A stretch of 64,000 bases of DNA from contig JADLDI010000008.1 in assembly GCA_020846745.1 (NCBI GenBank), positions 1-64,000 on the forward strand. The letters are read 5' to 3'. Source of the DNA: Bryobacterales bacterium. GTDB taxonomy: Bacteria > Acidobacteriota > Terriglobia > Bryobacterales > Bryobacteraceae. The translations under genes were made by a program, and so were the position numbers. How positions within the stretch are numbered: position 1 is the stretch's first letter; every line of letters begins with the position of its first letter. Shown here piece by piece: positions 26,735 through 38,696 of this stretch. The notes beneath the pieces were generated by a model. That model was not told the origin of the DNA. It saw nothing but the letters and a program-made list of their open reading frames with translations, and made no database searches.

Positions 26735-28876
26735 CTACTGCGCATGAGCGCGGGCGACAGAGAAGTCGGCGCTGGGGCCATGGCAGGTGGCGCAGGCCTC
26801 GCCGAGTTTGGTGGTGTTACCGAGCGCATGCGACTGTGCCGCGATATTAGCGTGGCAACCGATGCAAGCCGCGGTAACGGCGCCCGCCGGGTTCAGCGGA
26901 CCCTGCGGATTGGTCATGTCGAGCTTACCGGTCGGCAGTTGGCCTTCCGATCCGTTGACGTGACACATGGCGCAGTTACCGGTGAAGCCGGCCGCGCCAC
27001 TCTTGGTCAAGGCAGGGTAACGAACTTCACTGAAGTCGTTGACGCTGCCGCCGAAGCCGATGACGGTGTAGTCCGCGCCTTGTTCGGCGAGACCCTCACC
27101 GGTGTGGATGCGATGGATCATATAGGCCATTCCGACGGCTTGCGGAGCCTTGGCCTTCTCAGCAGCGTTGGTCGTGGTAGGACGACGCGCCTTATCGGTT
27201 TCCGACGCGTTGTGGCACAGCACGCACTGTTCGACCTGGTTGCGGTTGGTGCCATGCAGAGACAGGAAGCCATGGCAAGCGTTGCACTTCGCCGTCGTGA
27301 CGACGACGCGGCGCGGGGCGACAGCGGAGCCGTCCACCGAGAAGTTCACCACCTTGTTGATGGCGCTGTACTCGGAGTCCATCTCCTTCTGTGTGCCTGC
27401 CAGCAGTTTCGACGCACGGCGCGCTTCGATGCCGATCGAGAAGGTCCCCTTGGCATCGGCCGGAATGGCGTGGGTGAACGTGTACGTACACTGGCCGTCC
27501 GTCGTGCAAGTGGAGGTCCGCGTCGGATCTTCTGACACATAGCCGCCGGTGGTGACGTCGGAACCGAAACTGGTGTAGCCGTAGTCGGTAGTGGGGCCGG
27601 CTAGAACCAAGCCAACACGATTGGGCGTGGTCTGCATTGAGGTCAGCGGAATCGGAGCGCCGGAGCTATCCTTTATGCTGAACACAACGGTGGGCTTTTT
27701 GCCGGCAACGCCGTCCGTCACACGGATAATGTCGGCGACAACACCCGGCACCTGCTTGGCTTCGAACTCGATGGTATGCGCGCCCTTAATGGACGCGTCA
27801 AATTCCAGCTCGCCTTCGGGGCGGTGGCAATTCGCGCACTGATTGTCGTTTGGTTGCGGCAGGCTTAGATGGTTCTCGCCCGTGGCAAAGTTCACATTAT
27901 CGTGGCAAGCGCCGCACGCCTGGCGGCTCGGCTTGGTCAGGTAGTTGGCCGCCTGGGCAGCCACCCCTTGGCCCTGCTCGTGGCACGCCTCGCAACGGCG
28001 GATGTTGGCCGGGAAGCCGACCGTCGAATAGTCGTGAACGGACTGGGCGTTGCCGACGATGACGTACTTCTTGCCGGCCTGAACGCTGGGCAGCTCAGCT
28101 CCCATGTGAATCTTGTGCGTCATGATTGTCATGTCAACCGATTCACCGGTATCGGGGTCGGTAGTCTGTGGCTGGTGGCACACCACGCAGACCTCCATGG
28201 TGCGGCGGGAACCGCCGTGCGCCGCGAGTTGATCGTGGCACTTGTTGCAACTCGCCGTCTTGATAACGTCGCGGACCGTGGTGACCTGGCCGCCGGCCGG
28301 GACAAACGTGTAAGCGTCGTCATCGTAATTGGTACCCATGTCGAACTCGGTCAGGTTACGGCTGCCATACATCGCAATCGTGTGCGTGGCGTTCCGGTCG
28401 ATACTCGCCGGAGCCTTGGTGCCGAAGGTGTAAATATATTCGCCTTCAGTCACGGTCTGATAAGTGCCTCCGGTATCGGCGCCAGCTTGGGTCGCACTGC
28501 GCCCCGTGATCGGGCTGGTTTGTACGCGGGTTGTATAAGAAGTGTAATAGGGTGAGCCGGACGGAATCGTCGCGGCCACGAAGCTGCTGGCAACAGTGCC
28601 GGGCGTCGTGACGCCAAGCCTGTCGAGGGGCAAGCCCCGGGGATCGGTAACGCGGAAACGTGCGCGGATGGTACCGTCCGTGGCAATTTCAGCGCTCAGG
28701 ATCTTAAATACCAATCCCGGGCGGACGAAGTTCACCATGTTCGGGTCCGCGTAATAGGCTTTATCCTTCTCTGTAAATGGAGAAGAGGGGGCGCTGACCA
28801 GGACGGCACATAGAACCAGTGCGGCCAGGACAGCGGCTATTCGGAAGCTAGACTTCCGGCAGATGCGGAGAAACAT
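26735..28876 (-). CDS. OmcA/MtrC-family decaheme surface cytochrome
   Basis: The 713-residue protein starts at ATG 28876, with GAGGAG upstream, followed by a signal (FRIAAVLAALVLCAVLVSA). Ten CXXCH sites form two pentaheme groups: residues about 210, 230, 295, 321 and 347, then about 531, 551, 635, 671 and 695. Each group follows a beta-rich domain, the split-barrel/pentaheme repeat of OmcA and MtrC. A cysteine pair (C457 and C463, CX5C) sits between the groups, where MtrC and OmcA have a CX8C disulfide. A strict lipobox is not seen, so surface anchoring is uncertain. It heads the conduit operon and would be the terminal reductase. Confidence 0.9.
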   Translation of the reverse strand: MFLRICRKSSFRIAAVLAALVLCAVLVSAPSSPFTEKDKAYYADPNMVNFVRPGLVFKILSAEIATDGTIRARFRVTDPRGLPLDRLGVTTPGTVASSFVAATIPSGSPYYTSYTTRVQTSPITGRSATQAGADTGGTYQTVTEGEYIYTFGTKAPASIDRNATHTIAMYGSRNLTEFDMGTNYDDDAYTFVPAGGQVTTVRDVIKTASCNKCHDQLAAHGGSRRTMEVCVVCHQPQTTDPDTGESVDMTIMTHKIHMGAELPSVQAGKKYVIVGNAQSVHDYSTVGFPANIRRCEACHEQGQGVAAQAANYLTKPSRQACGACHDNVNFATGENHLSLPQPNDNQCANCHRPEGELEFDASIKGAHTIEFEAKQVPGVVADIIRVTDGVAGKKPTVVFSIKDSSGAPIPLTSMQTTPNRVGLVLAGPTTDYGYTSFGSDVTTGGYVSEDPTRTSTCTTDGQCTYTFTHAIPADAKGTFSIGIEARRASKLLAGTQKEMDSEYSAINKVVNFSVDGSAVAPRRVVVTTAKCNACHGFLSLHGTNRNQVEQCVLCHNASETDKARRPTTTNAAEKAKAPQAVGMAYMIHRIHTGEGLAEQGADYTVIGFGGSVNDFSEVRYPALTKSGAAGFTGNCAMCHVNGSEGQLPTGKLDMTNPQGPLNPAGAVTAACIGCHANIAAQSHALGNTTKLGEACATCHGPSADFSVARAHAQ

Positions 28877-28982
28877 TTTTTGTTTAGGCTCCTCACTCGG
28901 ACTATCCAGGGTGTTCCCGACACGTCCCGCCAGGTTGATTCCGCGTACGAGGAAGTGACCCATGATCTCGGTAGGTTCATCT

Positions 28983-28998
28983 TGCATTGTACAGGCCA
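28983..28998 (-). promoter_or_regulatory. Candidate sigma-54 promoter for the decaheme operon
   Basis: Read on the minus strand, TGGCCTGTACAATGCA has a TGGC -24 and TGC -12 with the invariant GG-N10-GC spacing of sigma-54 promoters. Transcription would start near 28972, giving a leader of about 96 bases before ATG 28876, which is reasonable. The -12 has ATGC where consensus is TTGC. Confidence 0.45.
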
Positions 28999-29208
28999 AA
29001 CCGGGAGCTTCGGGTAGTAATTTCTTAAGTCCTTATAACGGAGGGGTTTGGGGGTGCGTGCCGAAAATCCATTCACAAACTGCTGCCTTTTTCGTGGGGG
29101 AATTCCCGGCAGGGTTGGGGGTATTCCCTCAGGTTCGTTTGCGCCGCTGGAACCTGCCGTTTCCCCCAACTGCAACTGAGCATTCGGGTTGGCCTCACGC
29201 GCGGGAGG

Positions 29209-29224
29209 TGGCCCGCAAATTGCC
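29209..29224 (+). promoter_or_regulatory. Candidate sigma-54 promoter for nifJ
   Basis: TGGCCCGCAAATTGCC carries a TGGC -24 and a full TTGC -12 with GG-N10-GC spacing, close to the consensus TGGCACG-N4-TTGC. A start about 12 bases downstream would fall near 29234, only about 7 bases before the ATG at 29241. That gene has no clear Shine-Dalgarno, so a near-leaderless message, or a chance match, must be considered. Confidence 0.4.
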
Positions 29225-29240
29225 CTATTGTCATCCGGAT

Positions 29241-32801
<3,561 letters not shown>

Positions 32802-32818
32802 CCAGGAGAAACACGCAA

Positions 32819-33823
32819 ATGATCGACCTCTCCACCAAATACATGGGGTTGAAGCTCCGGACTCCCATCGTGGCGTCATCGGGGCCCCTGCAAAAGGATG
32901 TTTCAAACATCCTGAGGCTGGAAGACGCGGGCGTCGCCGCGGTTGTGCTGCACTCGCTGTTTGAGGAGCAGATCGAGTTGGAAAGTACCCATCTCGACCG
33001 GTTCCTGTCAGACGGCACCGACAGCTACGCCGAGTCGCTCTCGTTCCTGCCCGACATGCGCGGATACAACATCGGGCCGGATGCCTACCTGGAGCACATC
33101 CGGCGCGCCAAATCCGCCGTCGACATCCCGATCGTCGCCAGCCTGAACGGCATTTCGCTGGGCGGCTGGATCGAACACGCAAAGCTGATCGAACAGGCCG
33201 GAGCCGATGCCCTGGAACTGAACCTGTACGATCTGCCCACCAATCCCTCGATTTCCGGCGCCGATGTCGAGCAGCGGCTGGAAGATCTGGTCCGCCACAT
33301 GAAGGCGTGTGTCCGCATCCCGCTCGCCGTTAAATTGTCGCCTTTCTTCAGCTCGATTCCGAATATCGCAAAGCGGCTGGATGTCGCCGGGGCGGACGCG
33401 CTGGTGATGTTCAACCGCTTCTACCAGCCCGATTTCGATGTCGAGGCGCTCGACGCGTTCCCGAACCTGAAACTCAGCGACCCGAGCGAGTTGCTGCTCC
33501 GGATCCACTGGGTTGGCCTGTTGTACGGCAAGGTGCGGTGCGACCTCGCCATCACCGGCGGCGTCCACACGTATCTGGAAGTATTGAAGTCGCTGATGGG
33601 CGGGGCGACCGTGGCCATGCTCACCTCCGCCCTGCTGCTCCGCGGTATCCCCTATTTGAAGGACCTAGAGGCCGACCTGCTGCACTGGATGGAGACTCAC
33701 GAATATGAGTCTGCCGAACAGATGCGCGGCAGCATGAGCCACCGCTCGGTTCCCGATAAGTCGGTGTTTGAACGTGCCAACTATATGCGCGTGCTGTCCA
33801 GCTACGCGCTACGCAGCAGTTAA
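32819..33823 (+). CDS. Dihydroorotate dehydrogenase-like flavin-barrel protein
   Basis: This 334-residue protein has the FMN-binding TIM barrel of class-1 dihydroorotate dehydrogenases: KLRTPIVASSGPLQKD at the start, LELNLYDLPTNP, VKLSPFFSS and the ITGGVHTYLEV phosphate-binding loop. Such DHOD-like proteins commonly follow nifJ in bacteria that ferment or respire anaerobically, and no pyrimidine genes are nearby. It may be an electron-transfer partner of the pyruvate oxidoreductase, not PyrD. The catalytic-base Cys/Ser is not obvious in the active-site loop. A strong AGGAGA site precedes ATG 32819. Confidence 0.8.
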   Translation: MIDLSTKYMGLKLRTPIVASSGPLQKDVSNILRLEDAGVAAVVLHSLFEEQIELESTHLDRFLSDGTDSYAESLSFLPDMRGYNIGPDAYLEHIRRAKSAVDIPIVASLNGISLGGWIEHAKLIEQAGADALELNLYDLPTNPSISGADVEQRLEDLVRHMKACVRIPLAVKLSPFFSSIPNIAKRLDVAGADALVMFNRFYQPDFDVEALDAFPNLKLSDPSELLLRIHWVGLLYGKVRCDLAITGGVHTYLEVLKSLMGGATVAMLTSALLLRGIPYLKDLEADLLHWMETHEYESAEQMRGSMSHRSVPDKSVFERANYMRVLSSYALRSS

Positions 33824-33824
33824 T

Positions 33825-34430
33825 TTAGCTTTGTTGGTTGGGAGTCTGGCGGCGGAGGTTGAATAGCCTTCGCCGCCATATCATTGCCGCGAGCCCTCCT
33901 CCGAGAAGAGCCCACGTCGCCGGCTCCGGATTGTGCGTGTGCACCTTTAGATCCCAGGTGTAGCTCATGGTTTGCAGATCGTAGGCGCCCATTGACCCTG
34001 TGGGTTCCATGTACAGAACGCCCTTTAAATAACCCGCGCTATCCCAACCGGTCAGCAGCGGCTCGTAACCCGGTATGTCCCGGAAGCCGGCGGGATATTC
34101 AATTTCGCCCGAGCGGTAGGGCAACCGGCCAACGATGTTCGATTCGCACGGCGAGCATCCGCCCTGGCCATAGCTCAGTACCTGCACGGTACCGTCGAAG
34201 GTTGCCTCCCCCGACATTACGAGCACGCCCAGATCGCCCAACACGGTAGAGGTGATTTCGTCCAGGCCGATGATCGAATACACTTCGGTCCCGTTGGGGC
34301 CATGAAACGTGACGTCGCGATACCAGTTGTAGCGGTCGCTGTTGTAATAACGTTCACCGATCTCCGCTGAGAACGGTCCGGCCAGCAGCGGTGCTACCGA
34401 GAGAAGCGCGAGTAACAGAGGGCGTGTCAT
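33825..34430 (-). CDS. PEP-CTERM-anchored surface protein
   Basis: A 201-residue secreted protein with a signal peptide (TRPLLLALLSVAPLLAG), a beta-rich middle and a C-terminal PEP-CTERM tail: the motif PEPATWALLGG, a membrane segment, then WRRR. PEP-CTERM proteins are cleaved by an exosortase and exported, often into extracellular polymer. The middle shows no recognised domain; it has a Cys pair near residue 98 (CSPC). It converges on the DHOD-like gene, with one base between stops. An exosortase is not in this window. Confidence 0.85.
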   Translation of the reverse strand: MTRPLLLALLSVAPLLAGPFSAEIGERYYNSDRYNWYRDVTFHGPNGTEVYSIIGLDEITSTVLGDLGVLVMSGEATFDGTVQVLSYGQGGCSPCESNIVGRLPYRSGEIEYPAGFRDIPGYEPLLTGWDSAGYLKGVLYMEPTGSMGAYDLQTMSYTWDLKVHTHNPEPATWALLGGGLAAMIWRRRLFNLRRQTPNQQS

Positions 34431-34530
34431 GGCAGACCTCCCAAACAGGATTAATGGCCGTAAACAAACGACCGTTGGCAGAATAGCACTCTGATTTACA
34501 GTTGTACATCGCCCACTATTTCGAGCAGGA

Positions 34531-35514
34531 CTAGGGTACTGCCGGACGGCGTTCCAGGGCGGACGCGTACGCCGCCGTCACCGCACGGTACGTCTGCAGG
34601 TAGTCCGCTGCTGCTGTTTCGAACCGTTCGCCCGTCCGGAGGCAGTCGACGAAGTGTTGCTGAGTCGCCCGCACGCTGTCTCCCCGATACCCCGCTTTCA
34701 CGCAGTTCTGCCATAAAATCCGGTTATTTCGCAGCACATCGCCCGTCGCCGTCACCGTGAGAACCCCCGATTCTCCTTCGAATTCGGCGTCGCCCAGAGG
34801 CGGACTGTCGAGGGCGAGATCGGTGAACCGGTGGCCGTCGATTATCCCGCGAAGACCGGAACCGTGCAGGGTCAGCAGTTGAGCGAAATCCTCGCCGCGT
34901 ACGATCGGATTACGTTTGTCCATCGTGGCCGTGATTTCTTTGAAATCCCCAAAAAGAAATCGTGCGGTATCGATCGGATGAACCAGCGTCTCGTAAATCA
35001 ACAAACGGGCCATGTCCCGGAAGTACGGTTGGGCCGGATAGGGAGAGTCGCCGAAGCCGTCCCGCTTGCGGATCCGGAACCGGTACGTGACGGGCTGGCC
35101 GATGTCGCCGGCCTCTATGGCCTGATGGACGACGCGGTACCAGGGCTGCCACCGCCAGTTCTCGTGAATCATCAGCCGGATACCTGCCTCAGCCGCGATT
35201 TCCGCCATCCGCTCGGCTTCCGCAAGCGTTGGGGCCATCGGTTTCTGGCAGATGACCGCAAGGTGGTGGCGCGCGGCCTCTTCGACGATCTCCAGGTGGG
35301 TCTCAGGCCGCGTGACAACGTCCAGGAAGTCGATGGTTTCGTTCGCCAGCAGCGCATGTACACTCGCGTAAGCCTTCGGAGCCGCCGCCTCGGCGCGGCC
35401 GAGGTCCGGGTCGCAGGCGGCCACTATCTCAACGCATTCGATCCGCCGCCAGGCGTCCAGGTGGAATGGAGCGAAGAAGCCGCAGCCGATGACGGCGCCG
35501 CGAAGGGTGGTCAC
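34531..35514 (-). CDS. Gfo/Idh/MocA oxidoreductase (cytoplasmic)
   Basis: This 327-residue enzyme has the NAD loop GCGFFAP near residue 11, the family's catalytic Lys within CQKPMAP (a variant of EKP with Gln) and the MIHENWRWQPWY substrate-domain motif. It lacks the Tat signal seen in the 1938, 3146 and 11275 homologues, so it is probably cytoplasmic. It follows the glycosidase gene with a 4-base overlap (ATGA-type), so the pair likely acts on one sugar substrate. Confidence 0.82.
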   Translation of the reverse strand: MTTLRGAVIGCGFFAPFHLDAWRRIECVEIVAACDPDLGRAEAAAPKAYASVHALLANETIDFLDVVTRPETHLEIVEEAARHHLAVICQKPMAPTLAEAERMAEIAAEAGIRLMIHENWRWQPWYRVVHQAIEAGDIGQPVTYRFRIRKRDGFGDSPYPAQPYFRDMARLLIYETLVHPIDTARFLFGDFKEITATMDKRNPIVRGEDFAQLLTLHGSGLRGIIDGHRFTDLALDSPPLGDAEFEGESGVLTVTATGDVLRNNRILWQNCVKAGYRGDSVRATQQHFVDCLRTGERFETAAADYLQTYRAVTAAYASALERRPAVP

Positions 35515-36593
35515 GCGCCGGTCACCTGTTTCACAAACGCGAAGAAGGCCTTCTTGCGAGGTGTGTTTAGCCCCCAGTTGACCGGAACGGACTGGTAGCC
35601 GTCCGAATAGTCGTTCTTACCCGGATCGAAGTATCCCCACGACGCGTAGCTTTCAATCGCCTGGCGCATGTTGTTCGACGGCTGGTCGAAGTCGAAGTGG
35701 TCGTCCTCGTTGAACAGCACCGGCATCGCGCGGTAGCTGGGCAGCGCTCGCACTTGGCGGACCATCTCGGCAATGCGCGCCGGCTGCTTCACGCCGTTGC
35801 CGTGCAATAGCACAAAATCCGAAGCTTTCACCACCGCGTCCGAAGGCACAACCCCGCCGTTGAAGCTGGCGCCCACCAGCAGCCGCCGCCCTTCATGCTC
35901 ATACGACTTCGTGAGTGCAATCAGCTCGGGCACATTCGCCGCCTTGAGCGATTCCATCTGGTAGGCCCGGTTATCACATTCGTTCACGAGGTCGACGATG
36001 ACATTCCGGTAACCGCGGGTCAGAATCCACATCGACGCTTCGTGACAGGCGTGTCGCACGGCTTTGTCGCTTTCAAAATGCTCGTCCTGGCCGAAGTAGA
36101 AGTAGTTCACCATCGGGACCATCCCGAGTTCGTCGGCCTTGTCCAAAATGCGCTCCAGACGGTCCATGAATTCGGGCTTTAGCGTCCCATCCCGCTCGAA
36201 CGCACTATTTCGCCATGGCTGTAGCTTCGAATAGCCTTCCGGACTTCCCCCCTGCAGGCCGATGGTGAAACTGAGCAATCCATGCCGGCGCCACTCGGGC
36301 ATAGCTGCCACGAACTCACGCGTGTTCCGCTCCGCATCCCACTTGCCGGTATCGGAGTACCGCCAACGGCTAACGGTAGAAGGGTTGGCATCGTCGAATA
36401 TCCCTTGAATCATGCGGGAATTCATGAGCAGGCCTTCGATCTTCAGGTGGTCGAAACGGCGCCCCTGGTAAGTGGGGCGGCCATTGATGTGGAACTGGTC
36501 GGCCTGGATGGAAACGGCGGTTCGGCGGCGCGGCGGTTGGGCGCGGAGCGGGATAGCGGAAAGGGCGGAGGCGAGCACGGTGCGCCGGGTCAT
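35511..36593 (-). CDS. Secreted GH-A clan glycoside hydrolase-like protein
   Basis: The 360-residue protein begins with a Tat-like signal (TRRTVLASALSAIPL). The TIM barrel has VDLVNECDNR, with the acid/base Glu at the end of strand 4, and LFNEDDHFDF, with a nucleophile Glu at strand 7, as in clan GH-A enzymes. The specific family is not clear; the length is short for most GH5 or GH2 enzymes. Start ATG 36593 is chosen over TTG 36635. It is coupled to a Gfo/Idh oxidoreductase. Confidence 0.65.
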   Translation of the reverse strand: MTRRTVLASALSAIPLRAQPPRRRTAVSIQADQFHINGRPTYQGRRFDHLKIEGLLMNSRMIQGIFDDANPSTVSRWRYSDTGKWDAERNTREFVAAMPEWRRHGLLSFTIGLQGGSPEGYSKLQPWRNSAFERDGTLKPEFMDRLERILDKADELGMVPMVNYFYFGQDEHFESDKAVRHACHEASMWILTRGYRNVIVDLVNECDNRAYQMESLKAANVPELIALTKSYEHEGRRLLVGASFNGGVVPSDAVVKASDFVLLHGNGVKQPARIAEMVRQVRALPSYRAMPVLFNEDDHFDFDQPSNNMRQAIESYASWGYFDPGKNDYSDGYQSVPVNWGLNTPRKKAFFAFVKQVTGA

Positions 36594-36600
36594 GGGGTGA

Positions 36601-36606
36601 ATTATA
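36601..36606 (-). promoter_or_regulatory. TATAAT -10 box 7 bases from the ATG
   Basis: On the minus strand a perfect TATAAT is followed by seven bases (TCACCCC) and then ATG 36593. Transcription would begin at the start codon, giving a leaderless message. No good -35 is visible and no Shine-Dalgarno is needed under this reading. Confidence 0.4.
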
Positions 36607-36653
36607 GCGGTGACAGAGTAGTAACAGCCGAGCAACCGGATCTCCCCCCCGGA

Positions 36654-37844
36654 CTATCGGTACAGGAGCGGTTTCCCCTCGAGTTGTGGCAACAGCCCTT
36701 TCACGGTAGCTGTCGTTTCGTGGAAGTGCAGTTCGACGTCGAAGGCGAGTTGGAACCGGCTAGCAATTGTGCCGTTAATCAGGAGCGAGCCTGCAATGTC
36801 CTTTAACATCGGCGCGTCGCTGACAAGTAGTTCCGCGACAGCGCGAATCGCTCGCGTGTGGTTAGAGGCGACGTAAGTATGAACGCGTCCGGTTTCGAAC
36901 GTCCAGTTTGTGACGATCACACGCGAAAGCGTCGCCCCCTCGCCATCTCTTGCCTCGTCCGCAATACTGAGGTCGCCGCAACTGATGCCGTCCCCCGTCA
37001 GGCGAAGCCGCAGTTCGTGTTGCTCCTGAAACTGGGCAAGCAGTGGCAAACTGCTTCTGCTTGCAAGCACAATAATATTCGAGTTCACGCTGTCGGTCAC
37101 TGCCACCGCTGACGCTTCTTTGTAACCGACGCGGTGCTGAAGATTGTCGCGGAACCAACGCCGGATGGCCGTTTTCGCATAGCTATCGCCAGCCGGCAAA
37201 TACAGTCTCACCGGTACCATGTCCATATCGGCAACGAACTCGCCAGTTTGCGCCGCCATTTCCGGAAAAATCTGGTGCAACTGCTTTTTGGCCGCGGCGA
37301 CGAGTTCCTTCTCTTTCGACCGAAACATCGCGTCGTGGTTGATGTCGAGAAAGCGGAAATACGCCCCAAGTTTCCGTACGTAGAAGAAAAGCGGTTCAGA
37401 GAGAACGATAAACGGCTGTAGTTCACCATTATGCGCGGGTTCGTCACGCCGTTGCGGCATCGGAACCCGGGCACATTGGTGAAACCAGACGATCATGCTT
37501 GGCGGCAGTGTTTCCCAAAGCGGCCGGAGTTCAAGGATTCTCTTCGCTCCTTTATCGGACAGTATGAGCATCTGCTGCTGTTCCCACAATGTTCGATCGG
37601 TCCGAAAACACTTGACCAAGTCGGCTCTCAGGCGAGATACCGGCGTACTCGCGCCGACATGGCCGAGCACAGACGACGCTTCCCGGTCCGTCGCTCCATC
37701 CGGAAATTTATCCGCGTACAGCTTCAGTAGTTTCCCGTTATTGCTCTTAGGCTTGAAGAAATCGTTGTCCTGGCGCAGTCGCTCCGCCAAGTTCCTAACC
37801 ACTTCAGGTGGTGGTTGTCCAAGACGTGCCGGGACCGGGCTCAT
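36654..37844 (-). CDS. Unrecognised cytoplasmic protein, divergent from a membrane/vWA operon
   Basis: I do not recognise a family in this 396-residue protein. There is no signal peptide or membrane helix. The first 100 residues are helical and may form a winged-helix-like domain (AERLRQDNDFF, GKLLKLYADKFPDG), and the C-terminal 170 residues are beta/alpha with several conserved-looking segments (VRLYLPAGDSYAKT, VIVTNWTFETGRVHTYVASNH). It is transcribed away from the three-gene cluster at 37989-41134 across 144 bases. A regulatory or signalling role is a guess. The next minus-strand gene (35511) is 60 bases away, so it may not be co-transcribed. Confidence 0.5.
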   Translation of the reverse strand: MSPVPARLGQPPPEVVRNLAERLRQDNDFFKPKSNNGKLLKLYADKFPDGATDREASSVLGHVGASTPVSRLRADLVKCFRTDRTLWEQQQMLILSDKGAKRILELRPLWETLPPSMIVWFHQCARVPMPQRRDEPAHNGELQPFIVLSEPLFFYVRKLGAYFRFLDINHDAMFRSKEKELVAAAKKQLHQIFPEMAAQTGEFVADMDMVPVRLYLPAGDSYAKTAIRRWFRDNLQHRVGYKEASAVAVTDSVNSNIIVLASRSSLPLLAQFQEQHELRLRLTGDGISCGDLSIADEARDGEGATLSRVIVTNWTFETGRVHTYVASNHTRAIRAVAELLVSDAPMLKDIAGSLLINGTIASRFQLAFDVELHFHETTATVKGLLPQLEGKPLLYR

Positions 37845-37988
37845 ACTCTAACGAATTTTACATGATTTTCATGAGAACCTTGTATTTCCCCGCTCGCGCC
37901 TCAAACAACATCGATCAGCATCACAAGTCTATATTTTTCAACCAGTTAGTTGAATCATAGCGCGGCCCGGGGTACCATTCCGGTCAGG

Positions 37989-38675
37989 ATGAAACCGAAA
38001 ATCCGATTTCAAAACCCAATTTTCTCCGCCCCCAGCTTCCTCGCTGTGCTGCTTCTCTCCGCGTTCGCGTTAGCTTTCCTGGCATATGCTTTCGATCAAG
38101 CCAGCGCCGGGCTCGATCCCTCACAGCGAACGATTGTCAATTTCCTCTGCGCGCTCCTTGCCGGCGGTGCCGGCTTCTTCTACGGAGGAGTTCTGCTCAC
38201 TGCCGTGGCAACACCCACCCGCGGGGTTCGTATCACCGTGCGCGCGGTCGCCGGCAGCGCGCTATTCCTTGTGGTGCTGCTGTGTCCTCCAGGGGCCATC
38301 GGTTGGCGCGCGGGCCAAGAGGCGCTTGCAACCCATCCGGGCGAAATGCTTCAAATCTTGACGCCGGTTCCCGGCTCTGAGGTTGGCGTTCGCGTAACTA
38401 TCCGCGCCCACACGCCTCGCCCCGAGTGGCGGCACTACCTGGCCGTTGCGCCGGAATCCGGGGGTGGCGAAACCCTGCAGCAGGGCGCGGTCGCAGTATC
38501 ATCCACCGGCGAGGTGTCTGGGACAGTAACCATCGGCACCGCTTCCGCCGGAATTGGGGAGCGGTTCCTGATTCGCGTCATCGCGTCCCGCTTCGCAATT
38601 GAACCGGGACCATTGCCTGCGCGACGAGAAATCCTACGGTCAATCCCTGTTCTCGTCACTCGATCCATGTTCTAG
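37989..38675 (+). CDS. Membrane protein of unknown function
   Basis: The 228-residue protein has about three membrane helices in its first 130 residues (for example FLAVLLLSAFALAFLAYAF and TVRAVAGSALFLVVLLC), followed by an extracytoplasmic beta-rich domain of about 100 residues with the SSTGEVSGTVTIGTA segment. No family was recognised. It is the first of three consecutive plus-strand genes (21-base gap, then 4-base overlap), the last encoding a vWA-like protein, so the three may form a membrane complex. ATG 37989 precedes the first hydrophobic segment. Confidence 0.6.
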   Translation: MKPKIRFQNPIFSAPSFLAVLLLSAFALAFLAYAFDQASAGLDPSQRTIVNFLCALLAGGAGFFYGGVLLTAVATPTRGVRITVRAVAGSALFLVVLLCPPGAIGWRAGQEALATHPGEMLQILTPVPGSEVGVRVTIRAHTPRPEWRHYLAVAPESGGGETLQQGAVAVSSTGEVSGTVTIGTASAGIGERFLIRVIASRFAIEPGPLPARREILRSIPVLVTRSMF

Positions 38676-38696
38676 GTCACAACGAAAGAAGGAACC

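Larger units (their letters stand above)
28877..29240. promoter_or_regulatory. Divergent control region of the decaheme operon and nifJ
   Basis: A 364-base gene-free stretch separates two divergent starts. It contains two sigma-54-like elements, listed separately, and no convincing coding frame. It should hold the promoters of both the electron-transfer operon (leftward) and nifJ (rightward), so the two could be co-regulated. Confidence 0.6.

Noticed and set aside
32819..33823. Pyrimidine-biosynthesis PyrD
   Set aside because: The gene is coupled to nifJ and no other pyrimidine genes are near; this matches the DHOD-like family that accompanies NifJ.
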